Shown piece after piece: positions 7,733-15,721 of a stretch of 63,514 nucleotides of DNA. Origin of the DNA: an uncultured Bacillota bacterium. GTDB lineage: Bacteria; Bacillota_I; Bacilli_A; Erysipelotrichales; Coprobacillaceae. The notes under the pieces are model-generated. The model did not search any database, was not told the DNA's origin, and saw only the letters and a program-made list of their open reading frames with translations. The number at the start of each line of letters is the position of its first letter. The first letter of the stretch is position 1. A program made the translations under genes and the position numbers. The stretch covers positions 1-63,514 of the forward strand of contig CASETM010000064.1 in NCBI GenBank assembly GCA_949290865.1. Reading direction: 5' to 3'.

Positions 7733-8770
7733 ATGCCTTTTGAAATAGTACGCAACGATATTGTGAATATGCAGGTAGATGCTATTGTCAATACAGCTAA
7801 TCCACGCCCAGTTATAGGAGCAGGGGTGGATAGTGCCATACATAAAAAAGCTGGTGAGAAATTATTGCAGGCACGCATGAAAATAGGAGATATTGAATTT
7901 GGTAAAGCCGTCATTACACCAGGATTTGATTTAGATGCGCAATATGTCATACATACGGCTGGTCCTTTGTGGAATGGAGGAAATCATGAAGAAAGTAAAA
8001 TTTTAGCTTCGTGTTATCGAGAATCTTTAACTTTAGCGAAAAAGTATCATTGTCAATCGATAGCTTTCCCTTTAATATCTACCGGGAGTTATGGTTTTCC
8101 CAAGTCTTTGGCTTTACAGATTGCCATTCATGAAATAAGTGCTTTTCTTCTAGAAAATGAAATGCTTATTTATCTGGTGGTTTTTGAAAATGAATCTTTT
8201 GTCCTTTCTGAAAAACTATTTCAATCGGTGAGCAGTTATATTGATGAAAACTATATCAGCGATAAAATATTTGATGAATATGGTGTAGCGAATATTGAGC
8301 GAATTCATCTGGATTCTAGACGTTTTAGACAATATGATTATCAAAATATGAAAATGTCATCATCTTTAAATGATGATGATAAAACTGAATTTAACAGTGA
8401 TGTTTTGAGTGATTGGCTAGAAAGTCTTGATGCTGGATTTTCAGAAACGTTGTTACAGCTGATCGATCGTAGTGGGAAAAAGGATGTAGAAATCTATAAA
8501 AAGGCAAATGTAGATAGAAAACTGTTTTCTAAGATTCGTAATAATAAAAATTATAGACCGTCTAAACCAACGGCTATTGCCTTTGCTTTGGCTTTAGAAT
8601 TAAATCTTGAGGAAACCAAAGATTTAATTGGACGTGCGGGTTTTGCTTTGTCTCATAGCAGTAAGTTTGATGTTATCGTGGAATATTTTCTTATCAACAG
8701 AAATTATAATATCTTTGAATTAAATGAGGTGTTATTCGCTTTTGATCAGCCTTTGATTGGTGTATCGTAA
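7733..8770 (+). CDS. Macro-domain ADP-ribose hydrolase with C-terminal helical domain
   Basis: 345 aa in two parts. Residues about 1-150 form a macro domain: AIVNTANPRPVIGAGVDSAI matches the MacroD-type N-A-A-N and G-G-G-V-D-x-A-I-H loops with the Asp kept, and PLISTGSYGFP is the second ligand loop. This predicts binding or removal of ADP-ribose. Residues about 225-345 form an all-helical domain (DVEIYKKANVDRKLFSKIRN ... KPTAIAFALALELNLEETKDL) that resembles a helix-turn-helix. The start at 7733 has AAGGAGGA 8 nt upstream; the longer frame has none. First gene of a cassette with a vWA protein and an ADP-ribosylglycohydrolase. Confidence 0.88.
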   Translation: MPFEIVRNDIVNMQVDAIVNTANPRPVIGAGVDSAIHKKAGEKLLQARMKIGDIEFGKAVITPGFDLDAQYVIHTAGPLWNGGNHEESKILASCYRESLTLAKKYHCQSIAFPLISTGSYGFPKSLALQIAIHEISAFLLENEMLIYLVVFENESFVLSEKLFQSVSSYIDENYISDKIFDEYGVANIERIHLDSRRFRQYDYQNMKMSSSLNDDDKTEFNSDVLSDWLESLDAGFSETLLQLIDRSGKKDVEIYKKANVDRKLFSKIRNNKNYRPSKPTAIAFALALELNLEETKDLIGRAGFALSHSSKFDVIVEYFLINRNYNIFELNEVLFAFDQPLIGVS

Positions 8771-8848
8771 TGTCGCATGCGATGCGACCATTTAAGCTCT
8801 TGCTTTTTCTATAATGAAACCACAATAAAGAAAAGGGAGGAGTTTAAA

Positions 8849-9493
8849 ATGACTGAACTCGTATTTATTTTAGATCGCAGTGGTTCCATGTCAGGATTGG
8901 AACAGGATACAATTGGAGGTTTCAATGCAATGCTGGAAAAACAGCGAAAAGAACCAGGAGATGCTATCATATCTACTGTATTGTTTGATAGCACAATAGA
9001 AGTTATTTATGATCGTATTAATATTAAGGAAGTCAAAAATCTAACGGATAAGGAATACTATCCTCGTGGCTGTACAGCGCTTTTGGATGCCGTTGGTGGA
9101 GCTATCCATCATATTGGAAATGTTCATAAATATGCCCGTAAAGAAGATATACCAAATAAGACACTTTTTATTATTACGACTGATGGAATGGAAAATGCCA
9201 GTTGCCGTTATACCTATGAAAAGGTTCGTTACATGATTGAGCGTCAGAAAAAACGTTATGGCTGGGAATTTCTTTTCCTTGGTGCTCATATTGATGCCGT
9301 CAGTGAAGCTGGAAAGTTTGGGATTCATGAATCGATGGCTGTTAACTTTCATAGTGATGCTGCTGGTACAGCTTTAAATTATGAAGTCATTAGTGAAACT
9401 ATTACCCAAATAAGAACACAAACATCACCTTTATCGGCTGACTGGAAAAGAAGAATTGATGAAGATTATAGAAATAGAGGTGGAAAAAGATGA
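8849..9493 (+). CDS. von Willebrand factor A domain protein
   Basis: 214 aa, essentially a single cytoplasmic vWA domain. The metal-ion-dependent adhesion site is complete: DRSGSMSG near residue 10, the Thr in RGCTALLDAVG and the Asp in ITTDGMEN. No signal peptide or membrane segment. Such proteins assemble complexes through a bound divalent metal. The start at 8849 follows AAAGGGAGGAG; the upstream frame has no ribosome site. Its stop overlaps the next start as ATGA, so it is translationally coupled to the ADP-ribosylglycohydrolase. The partner it binds cannot be told from sequence. Confidence 0.9.
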   Translation: MTELVFILDRSGSMSGLEQDTIGGFNAMLEKQRKEPGDAIISTVLFDSTIEVIYDRINIKEVKNLTDKEYYPRGCTALLDAVGGAIHHIGNVHKYARKEDIPNKTLFIITTDGMENASCRYTYEKVRYMIERQKKRYGWEFLFLGAHIDAVSEAGKFGIHESMAVNFHSDAAGTALNYEVISETITQIRTQTSPLSADWKRRIDEDYRNRGGKR

Positions 9494-10296
9494 TAGGTGC
9501 TATTTTAGGTGATATGATAGGAAGCCCTTACGAATTTGACCGTGGGAATAAGAGTAAAGAATTTCCTTTATTCTCACCAGAATCGACTTATACTGATGAT
9601 ACTGTTATGACGTTGGCAGTAGCAAAAGCTTTTCTTGATATCAATGAGAATACTAAAGATGAAGAAATCTTACAAAATCTTGCTAAATCTATGCGAGAAT
9701 TTGGTTTAATGTATCCTGATGTTGGCTATGGCAGTAGGTTTTATACGTGGTTATTTGATCCAAAGTGTCAGGCTTATCATAGCTATGGAAATGGTGCTGC
9801 GATGCGGGTTTCTGTAGTGGCATGGTTATATAACGATATTGAAGCGGTTAAACATGCTGCTAAGCTTTCTGCTTTGGTGACGCATGATCATCCTGAAGGC
9901 ATCAAAGGTGCTCAAGCTACAGCATGTGCTATTTTTCTGGCGAGAACAGGACATAGTAAAGTAACAATCAAAGAATATATTGAACATGAATTTGGATATG
10001 ATTTAAGTCGTACGTGCGATCAAATCAGAAAACATTATTATCATGTTGAAACTTGTATGGAAACTGTGCCAGAGGCCATTACCGCTTTTCTGGAAGGAGA
10101 TAGTTTTGAAGATGTGATTCGCACAGCGGTATCTTTAGGTGGTGATTGTGATACTTTGACAGCAATCGCTGGCAGTATTGCCGAAGGTTTTTATGGTGTT
10201 CCCTTAGAGTTAAAGGAAGAATGCTATTCCCGTCTTCCACAACCGCTATTAGAGATGTTAGAAAGATTTGAAAAATATTTGCAACAGATTGATTAA
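9490..10296 (+). CDS. ADP-ribosylglycohydrolase (DraG/ARH family)
   Basis: 268-aa dinuclear-metal hydrolase of the DraG/ARH fold. It opens with GAILGDMIGSPYEFDR. The metal-binding TDDTVMT motif is near residue 37, and the second metal motif is GGDCDTLTAIAGSIA near residue 217. These enzymes remove ADP-ribose from modified Arg or other acceptors, or hydrolyse ADP-ribosyl metabolites. Coupled by a 4-bp overlap to the vWA gene. Together with the macro protein the cassette carries two unrelated ADP-ribose-removing folds, but no ADP-ribosyltransferase is visible nearby. Confidence 0.92.
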   Translation: MIGAILGDMIGSPYEFDRGNKSKEFPLFSPESTYTDDTVMTLAVAKAFLDINENTKDEEILQNLAKSMREFGLMYPDVGYGSRFYTWLFDPKCQAYHSYGNGAAMRVSVVAWLYNDIEAVKHAAKLSALVTHDHPEGIKGAQATACAIFLARTGHSKVTIKEYIEHEFGYDLSRTCDQIRKHYYHVETCMETVPEAITAFLEGDSFEDVIRTAVSLGGDCDTLTAIAGSIAEGFYGVPLELKEECYSRLPQPLLEMLERFEKYLQQID

Positions 10297-10543
10297 AATA
10301 TAAGATAAAGAATGAAGTCTATGAATCTGATAAAATTAAAATATATTGTAGAAATAGCAGATAGTGGTTTATAATATATTTAGATAATTTCTTTTTCTTC
10401 AAATTAAGAAATTATTCTCCGTACTTGATGGGCTAATGATTGCATTGATAATTTCTATAACAGAAATTCAGCTTAGAAGGTGACCTTTGATGTCCGCTAT
10501 TATTTGCAACTTTAGTTATGGAATCAGGAGAAAGGAGAAAAAT

Positions 10544-10747
10544 ATGATTAGAGTGAGAAAAGTTTCTGGAAAAACGCATACTCAGCAACAACTTAATGAT
10601 TATGCTAATCAAAACAATCCTAATAATTTAGCATTTCAGGCAAGGAAAGCAAACAAGAAAGCTAAAAAAAAGAAAAATAATCGCTATGATTATTGTGTAG
10701 ATAGCTTAGAATGGTTTTGTTATGGAAACCCATATGATTATGAATAA
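10544..10747 (+). CDS. 67-aa basic hypothetical protein
   Basis: AAAGGAG lies 6 nt before ATG at 10544; a longer reading to 10487 lacks a ribosome site. The protein is hydrophilic: MIRVRKVSGKTHTQQQLNDY, then an Asn-rich part, a Lys-rich helix (RKANKKAKKKKNNR) and an acidic/aromatic tail (SLEWFCYGNPYDYE). No known domain recognised. It lies 250 bp after the ADP-ribosylglycohydrolase and is followed by a terminator, so it could be the last gene of the cassette or an independent unit. Confidence 0.6.
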   Translation: MIRVRKVSGKTHTQQQLNDYANQNNPNNLAFQARKANKKAKKKKNNRYDYCVDSLEWFCYGNPYDYE

Positions 10748-10793
10748 ATCAAATGTTTCCTGCTAGATATGAAAAATATTAAGTCTAGTTTAG

Positions 10794-10827
10794 TCGCTTA
10801 TCCATAATAAATTGGTAAGCGATTTTT
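10794..10827 (+). terminator. Rho-independent terminator
   Basis: TCGCTTAtCC / GGTAAGCGA stem followed by TTTTTG, 50 bp after the 67-aa gene. Confidence 0.7.
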
Positions 10828-10940
10828 GTATACGACTCCATTATTATAGTTACATACATATATTTTAAATTAAGGTCAATGTAATGGTATAACGATAAAA
10901 AAGTGGTTATCTAAAGCAAAAATAATTGTGGGGTCAAGAA

Positions 10941-11458
10941 ATGCTGGAAAATAAATTAGGAATAACAGATGCGATAGCATTAGCCATTGATTCATCAATA
11001 TTTGTTTGCTGAAATTTATGATTTTGCAGGGCAGCAACGTCAAATCGATATTGCTAAAGGTCATTTCAAATTTGCACCAGTGCTTTATTTAAAAACGACG
11101 CTACAAAGTATCGATAATATGTCGCAGTCAACCTTTGATGAAATTATCGAAAAATATGTAGAAATGAATATTGCTCATCCCTTTAGAGAAGGCAATGGCA
11201 GAGGTACAAGAATATGGCTTGATCAGATATTGAAAGGAGAAATTGGTTATGTAGTAGATTGGAGCAAAAATCAAGAAGGAAGATTATCTGTTAGCTATGG
11301 TACGAAGCTCAGTGAATGATATCAATCTTAAATTGTTTTTCAAAAATGTATTTCCTCATCATATTAATGATGAGGAAATTTATAAAAAGGGTATAGCTTA
11401 TAGTTATTATTATGAAGGTTTTGAACTTGATATGATGAGATCATTCATACCAAAATAA
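10941..11458 (+). pseudogene. Fic-domain protein, broken
   Basis: Remains of a Fic/Doc-type AMP-transferase. A start fragment ([15 protein letters not shown]) runs into a stop. The core then resumes in another frame with [17 protein letters not shown] and the full catalytic HPFREGNGR motif. A second frameshift near 11278 moves the C-terminus ([19 protein letters not shown] ... YKKGIAYSYYYEGFEL) to a third frame, ending at 11458. Removing one internal deletion and one shift would restore a normal Fic protein, so this is a recent pseudogene. The longest open piece, 10987-11319, keeps the catalytic motif. Confidence 0.82.
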
Positions 11459-11528
11459 ACTGATGCAGATATGTTTAAATAATTTGATTATCATCATATA
11501 AAAAACATGAGTATATCATTTGAAAAAA

Positions 11529-11555
11529 ATGCTTTATTATCTTAAGCATCTTTTT
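11529..11555 (+). terminator. Terminator of the broken Fic gene
   Basis: ATGCTT-TATTATCTT-AAGCAT followed by CTTTTTG. Confidence 0.65.
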
Positions 11556-11556
11556 G

Positions 11557-12144
11557 TTATTTTACTGGAAACTCAATTTTTCTTCTTTCCTTATGACAGT
11601 GTTTTTCAAATTCTAAAGCTACTTTATTCATCAAAACAAGTTCACTGATATGATATTTGTAGTTTGTTAGTGTGCTTTTACGACAGTTATAATGATAAAG
11701 ATGATTGACGCAGTTTATATAAATATGCTGGTAGAAATGATGATTTAGAGGGTGATGATAAAAATAATCTTTCAGCATTTTCTTTGGCAAATTATGACAA
11801 TGAGAAAAAATGTATAATCCATTGTTTTGATATTGTTCATAGTTTTTGCTTTTTTCCAGTTTTCGCGTAATAGCATTATCAATTTTTTCTATGACAAAAT
11901 GAAGATCATGGGCGTTATGATCAAAAGGATTGATATTTAAAAGGGCATAAAGTGGTTTTTTGATATCAGCAACCGCTTCTTGCGGAGTTAATGCCTGTGT
12001 CACCTCAATGCCGAAGTTCACGCGGGGTATCCTTAAGTCAGGACGATCATCCTGAATGATATCTTCTTCGTTTACATCAAGTATTTTTATAAGCGTTAAG
12101 GCTGCATATTTTTCAAAATAGTTTTTACTGTATGTTTCTTTCAT
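11557..12144 (-). CDS. Hypothetical protein, possible PD-(D/E)XK-like nuclease
   Basis: 195 aa, His/Tyr/Lys-rich, with no membrane segment. The N-terminal part reads EDIIQDDRPDLRI ... NFGIEVTQALTPQEA. This resembles the PD-x(n)-(D/E)x(K/T) core of restriction-endonuclease-like folds, but the usual Lys is replaced by Thr, so the assignment is weak. The C-terminal half is helical and basic. ATG at 12144 is chosen over a GTG at 12153 because a minus-strand TATAAT at 12169-12164 leaves very little leader. Single-gene unit at the edge of the accessory island. Confidence 0.6.
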   Translation of the reverse strand: MKETYSKNYFEKYAALTLIKILDVNEEDIIQDDRPDLRIPRVNFGIEVTQALTPQEAVADIKKPLYALLNINPFDHNAHDLHFVIEKIDNAITRKLEKSKNYEQYQNNGLYIFSHCHNLPKKMLKDYFYHHPLNHHFYQHIYINCVNHLYHYNCRKSTLTNYKYHISELVLMNKVALEFEKHCHKERRKIEFPVK

Positions 12145-12173
12145 CTTAATCACCGTTTTTCATATTATAACAT

Positions 12174-12203
12174 AAAAAAGACAGTTCCTGTAGAAACTGT
12201 CTT
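12174..12203 (-). terminator. Terminator of the GH4 gene
   Basis: On the minus strand AAGACAGTT-TCTACAGG-AACTGTCTT followed by TTTT, just after the GH4 stop codon. Confidence 0.75.
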
Positions 12204-12211
12204 CATGGTTA

Positions 12212-13540
12212 TTATTTTTTAAATTGTGGTAAATAGTCTTTATGAGCTTCAATCAGTTCATCAACAACGATATTTGCCAGAGCATCACTTGGACATAGTG
12301 GGTTCATATTTAAAGCTGTAACCGCTAAGTTACGATCTCCAGTTACAGCAGCTTCACAAACCAGTCTTTCAAATGCTTTCATCATATGAACATAGCCGCT
12401 AATTGGCAGTTTTAATGGACCTGTAGCTACTGGTTTTGGACCATCAGCAGTGATACGGCATGCCACTTCAACCGCACTGTCGTATGGTAAATCAGCAATC
12501 GCACCATTATTTTTAACGTCAACATATTGAATATCGCCAGTATTATTATAAATTGACTGAATCAGATTGCAGGCAGCATCAGAGTATTTTGCGCCACCAC
12601 GCATTTCTAACTGTTTTGGTTTAACAGCTAATTCTTCATGACTGTATAATTCGAATAATTCTTCTTCAGTTTTGCTGACAACTTCACCACGAACGGTTCC
12701 GGTTTTAAATTGTTCCTGTTCTTCTTCTAACTGTTCTTTAGTATAGAAGTAATAGTTATGGTATGGACATGGAATTGCTTTTAAACCTGTGATAAATGAA
12801 GGAGAATAAGGTAATGAAACGAAATTTTTCATTTGAATTGTATCTTCTTCTTTTAAGTTTGCATATTTATTTAACAGTTGATCAAAATATGATTTACCAT
12901 TAACATAGACGTCAGTTGCGAAAATGAAATGATTGACACCTTGAATTTCCATAGTAACATCTTTTTCTTCAACACCTAACATTTTCGCAAATCCACTGAC
13001 CATATTAACTGGAACATTACATAATCCAATAGCACGTTTAAAATCAGTATAACGATAAATCGCTTCTGTAACCATGCCAGCAGGATTTGTAAAGTTGATT
13101 AGCCATGCATCAGGACAGATTTCCTGAATATCTTTTACGATATCTAAAATAACGGGAATTGTTCTGAAAGCTTTGAACATTCCTCCAGCACCATTTGTTT
13201 CCTGTCCAATCATACCATGAGAAATAGGGATACGTTCGTCTAAGATTCTGGCTGGTAAACGTCCAATTCTCATTTGAGTTGTTACGAAATCGGCACCTTG
13301 TAAGGCTTCGCGACGATTATATGATAATGTGACTTTCATTGGTAAACCAGCTTTTTTTACCATTCTTTGAGCTAAAGCTCCAACTGTTTCCAGTTTTTCT
13401 CTTCCTTCAGGAATATCAACTAAACATAGTTCTTTAATAGGTAATGTTTCGTAGCGGTTGATGAATCCTTCGACTAATTCAGGAGTATAACTGCTTCCTC
13501 CACCAATTGTGACAATTTTAACAGCTTTTTTGTTTTCCAT
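12212..13540 (-). CDS. GH4 6-phospho-beta-glucosidase
   Basis: 442-aa glycoside hydrolase family 4 enzyme, cytoplasmic, which uses NAD and a divalent metal. It cleaves 6-phospho-beta-glucosides such as cellobiose-6-phosphate after PTS uptake. The Rossmann start VTIGGGSSYTPELVEG binds NAD, INFTNPAG is the substrate loop, and Cys/His of GLCNVPVN and GVNHFIF are metal ligands. Full length. AGGAGG precedes the start. No PTS genes lie next to it. Divergent from a MocR-type regulator with a shared palindrome, so probably controlled by it. Confidence 0.93.
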   Translation of the reverse strand: MENKKAVKIVTIGGGSSYTPELVEGFINRYETLPIKELCLVDIPEGREKLETVGALAQRMVKKAGLPMKVTLSYNRREALQGADFVTTQMRIGRLPARILDERIPISHGMIGQETNGAGGMFKAFRTIPVILDIVKDIQEICPDAWLINFTNPAGMVTEAIYRYTDFKRAIGLCNVPVNMVSGFAKMLGVEEKDVTMEIQGVNHFIFATDVYVNGKSYFDQLLNKYANLKEEDTIQMKNFVSLPYSPSFITGLKAIPCPYHNYYFYTKEQLEEEQEQFKTGTVRGEVVSKTEEELFELYSHEELAVKPKQLEMRGGAKYSDAACNLIQSIYNNTGDIQYVDVKNNGAIADLPYDSAVEVACRITADGPKPVATGPLKLPISGYVHMMKAFERLVCEAAVTGDRNLAVTALNMNPLCPSDALANIVVDELIEAHKDYLPQFKK

Positions 13541-13578
13541 ATGAATCCTCCTTAATGTTGTTATCTTTTACAGTTTCT

Positions 13579-13648
13579 ATTATACGATACAAAAAAAAGA
13601 AAGCAATTTCATTAACTGTTAACTGTACTAGTACAGTTATGGTATAAT
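13579..13648. promoter_or_regulatory. Divergent promoters with perfect 18-bp palindrome
   Basis: The palindrome AACTGTACTAGTACAGTT lies at 13621-13638. For the plus-strand regulator, TTAACT (13619-13624) and TATAAT (13643-13648) place it between -35 and -10. For the minus-strand GH4 gene, TTGCTT (13606-13601) and TATAAT (13584-13579) place it just upstream. One operator could thus repress the regulator and activate or repress GH4. Confidence 0.7.
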
Positions 13649-13667
13649 GGCTATAGAGGTGGGGAAA

Positions 13668-15014
13668 ATGAAACGTTATGAACAGATTGTCAATGATATA
13701 AAAAAAGATATCGAACTGCAAAAAAGAAAACCGGGCAGTAAACTTCCATCTTTGTTAACTATGGCTAAAAAATATCAGGTAAGTAAAGGAACGGTTTTAA
13801 AAGCTTATGAAATACTGGAAAAACAGTGTCTGATTTTTGCTAAGGCACAAAGTGGCTATTACATTGCAGGTGGTTTAATTAGTGATGATGAAAAAAATGA
13901 AGGCTATCATTTAGAAACAGGTAATCCTATGGTTAACACTTATCTTTTTCAGGAAATGAAACAATGTTTTCAAACGGCTGCTCAGCTTTATTCTTTTAAA
14001 ACATTAGATTTAACGATTCGAGGAGTTGACAGTTTAAATGAAATTTTGCCGTCATATTTAAGTGAAGATGGTATTTATACATCTTCCCAGAATATTTATC
14101 TGATACAAGGCATTATGCAAATGCTGACAATATTTTCTAATTCATCTTTCCCTAATCATAAACAAACCATTCTCATTGAAGAGCCAAGTTATAATTTTTA
14201 TATTAAATATCTAAAAAAAATGAATTTGCCTGTTAAAGTCATTAAACGGGATCAAAATGGAATCAACCTTAAAGAACTGGAACATATTTTTAAAAATGAC
14301 GATATAAAATTTTTCTATACGATTCCTCGGCATCATAATCCTTTAGGAACATATTATGATCATCAGAGTCGAAAAAAAATCATGGAACTGGCTATTCAGT
14401 ATGATGTTTATATTATTGAAGATGACTATTTCAGTCATTACTATAAAATTCCAAAATATCTGCCATTGTATTATTTTTCTAATGGCAATCATTGCATTTA
14501 TTTACGTTCCTATACCAAAACTATACCTTTTATCAGGATTGGTATTGCAGTTGTTCCTGATGATTTTATCGAAACTATGAATCAAATGACAGAAATATCT
14601 TACTATTATTCTTATCATATGCCTTCTCTTGTTTCTCAGGCAACCTTAGAAGCATATATTCGAACGGGTCTTTATCGCTATCAAACTGAGATCATTAATA
14701 AAGGATTAAAACGGAAAATAAGCATTATAAAAAAGGTTTCAGCAGCCTGGGATCAAGAAATGGTACATCTTGCCAGTCAGATAACAGGATGCTATTTTAG
14801 CCTTGAACTTAATGATAAGATAGATAGTCAGCGTTTGGTTTACTTGCTTAAAAAAGAAAAAATATACGTTTCAGGTAATCAAAACAGCTATTATCTAGGT
14901 TATAGGCATAGTATTCGCTTAAGTTTGTCCAGAGTAAATGAACAAGAATTAAAATATGTGCTAGAGCAGATATATACAATCATTGAAAATTTATACCAGC
15001 AAAAAAAGATATGA
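13668..15014 (+). CDS. MocR/PdxR-type GntR regulator with aminotransferase domain
   Basis: 448 aa. Residues about 1-70 are a GntR winged helix (YEQIVNDIKKDIELQKRKPG ... YQVSKGTVLKAYEILEKQC). The rest is a fold-type I aminotransferase domain with DDYFSHYY and the PLP-lysine region SYTKTIPFIRIG. GAGGTGGGG precedes ATG at 13668. MocR proteins sense PLP-linked or amino ligands. Divergent to GH4 with a palindromic operator between them, so the probable target is GH4 and itself. The effector is unknown. Confidence 0.9.
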   Translation: MKRYEQIVNDIKKDIELQKRKPGSKLPSLLTMAKKYQVSKGTVLKAYEILEKQCLIFAKAQSGYYIAGGLISDDEKNEGYHLETGNPMVNTYLFQEMKQCFQTAAQLYSFKTLDLTIRGVDSLNEILPSYLSEDGIYTSSQNIYLIQGIMQMLTIFSNSSFPNHKQTILIEEPSYNFYIKYLKKMNLPVKVIKRDQNGINLKELEHIFKNDDIKFFYTIPRHHNPLGTYYDHQSRKKIMELAIQYDVYIIEDDYFSHYYKIPKYLPLYYFSNGNHCIYLRSYTKTIPFIRIGIAVVPDDFIETMNQMTEISYYYSYHMPSLVSQATLEAYIRTGLYRYQTEIINKGLKRKISIIKKVSAAWDQEMVHLASQITGCYFSLELNDKIDSQRLVYLLKKEKIYVSGNQNSYYLGYRHSIRLSLSRVNEQELKYVLEQIYTIIENLYQQKKI

Positions 15015-15046
15015 AATGAAGTGAACCTTTCATTTCATATCTTTTT
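15003..15046. terminator. Bidirectional terminator between convergent genes
   Basis: AAAGATATGAAATGAA / TTTCATTTCATATCTTT stem with A and T runs on both sides. It overlaps the ends of both convergent genes. Confidence 0.85.
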
Positions 15047-15721
15047 ATATGCATGTAACTGAGAAACGGTTACAAACTGAAATCCTTTTGCTTTGAGCTT
15101 TGGAATGAGCTTTTTCAAAGCGGAAATGGTTTGCTGGTTATCATCATGAAAAACAATGATATCCTGATCTTTGATTTGATGGAGTACAGTATGATATATA
15201 TTTTCCGCTTGCGGAGACGACCAGTCACCACTATCCAGGCTCCAGAGAACTAATGGCTGGTTAATATTTTTTTTAACATCATCATTTACATGGCCATAGG
15301 GAGGACGGACATATTTTAGTTTATAATCTGGGATTATTTTTTGTATTGCTGATTCGGTTTTATAAATTTGCTGTTTGATTTGTCTGGAGGACAATTTCGT
15401 GAGATCCTGATGAGAAAAAGTATGATTTGCTAGCTCATGCCCTGTGTGAGCCATTTTTTTGATCAGCAGTGGATAACGCCGAATATTTTCACCAGTGACA
15501 AAAAATGTTGCCAAAACTTGCTGATTATCTAACAGTTTTAACAGTTGAGGGGTATAATGGCTGTTAGGTCCATCGTCAAATGTTAAAGCAATCATTGGCT
15601 TATCACGATCAATGGTATAAATAATTGGTTTTTGTATGAAGTATGATTTTAAAAAGAAGAAACTCAGACAAAAAATCAAGAAAAAGATAAATACAGGAAA
15701 TATCATATTTTTTAATTTCAT
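15035..15721 (-). CDS. Membrane-anchored polysaccharide deacetylase (NodB/CE4)
   Basis: 228 aa with one N-terminal membrane anchor (about residues 6-26) and an outward-facing NodB domain. TFDDGP (near residue 48) holds the catalytic base Asp and metal Asp, HTFSH the two metal His, and RPPYG and the WSLDSGDW region complete the site. It removes acetyl groups from GlcNAc polymers or peptidoglycan. The ATG at 15721 has AAGGAG 7 nt upstream and overlaps the stop of the glycosyltransferase. It probably modifies the polymer made by that enzyme. Confidence 0.9.
   Translation of the reverse strand: MKLKNMIFPVFIFFLIFCLSFFFLKSYFIQKPIIYTIDRDKPMIALTFDDGPNSHYTPQLLKLLDNQQVLATFFVTGENIRRYPLLIKKMAHTGHELANHTFSHQDLTKLSSRQIKQQIYKTESAIQKIIPDYKLKYVRPPYGHVNDDVKKNINQPLVLWSLDSGDWSSPQAENIYHTVLHQIKDQDIIVFHDDNQQTISALKKLIPKLKAKGFQFVTVSQLHAYKKI

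Noticed and set aside
10987-11319. Intact short Fic protein
   Set aside because: Family N- and C-termini are present in other frames next to it, so it is a piece of a broken gene.
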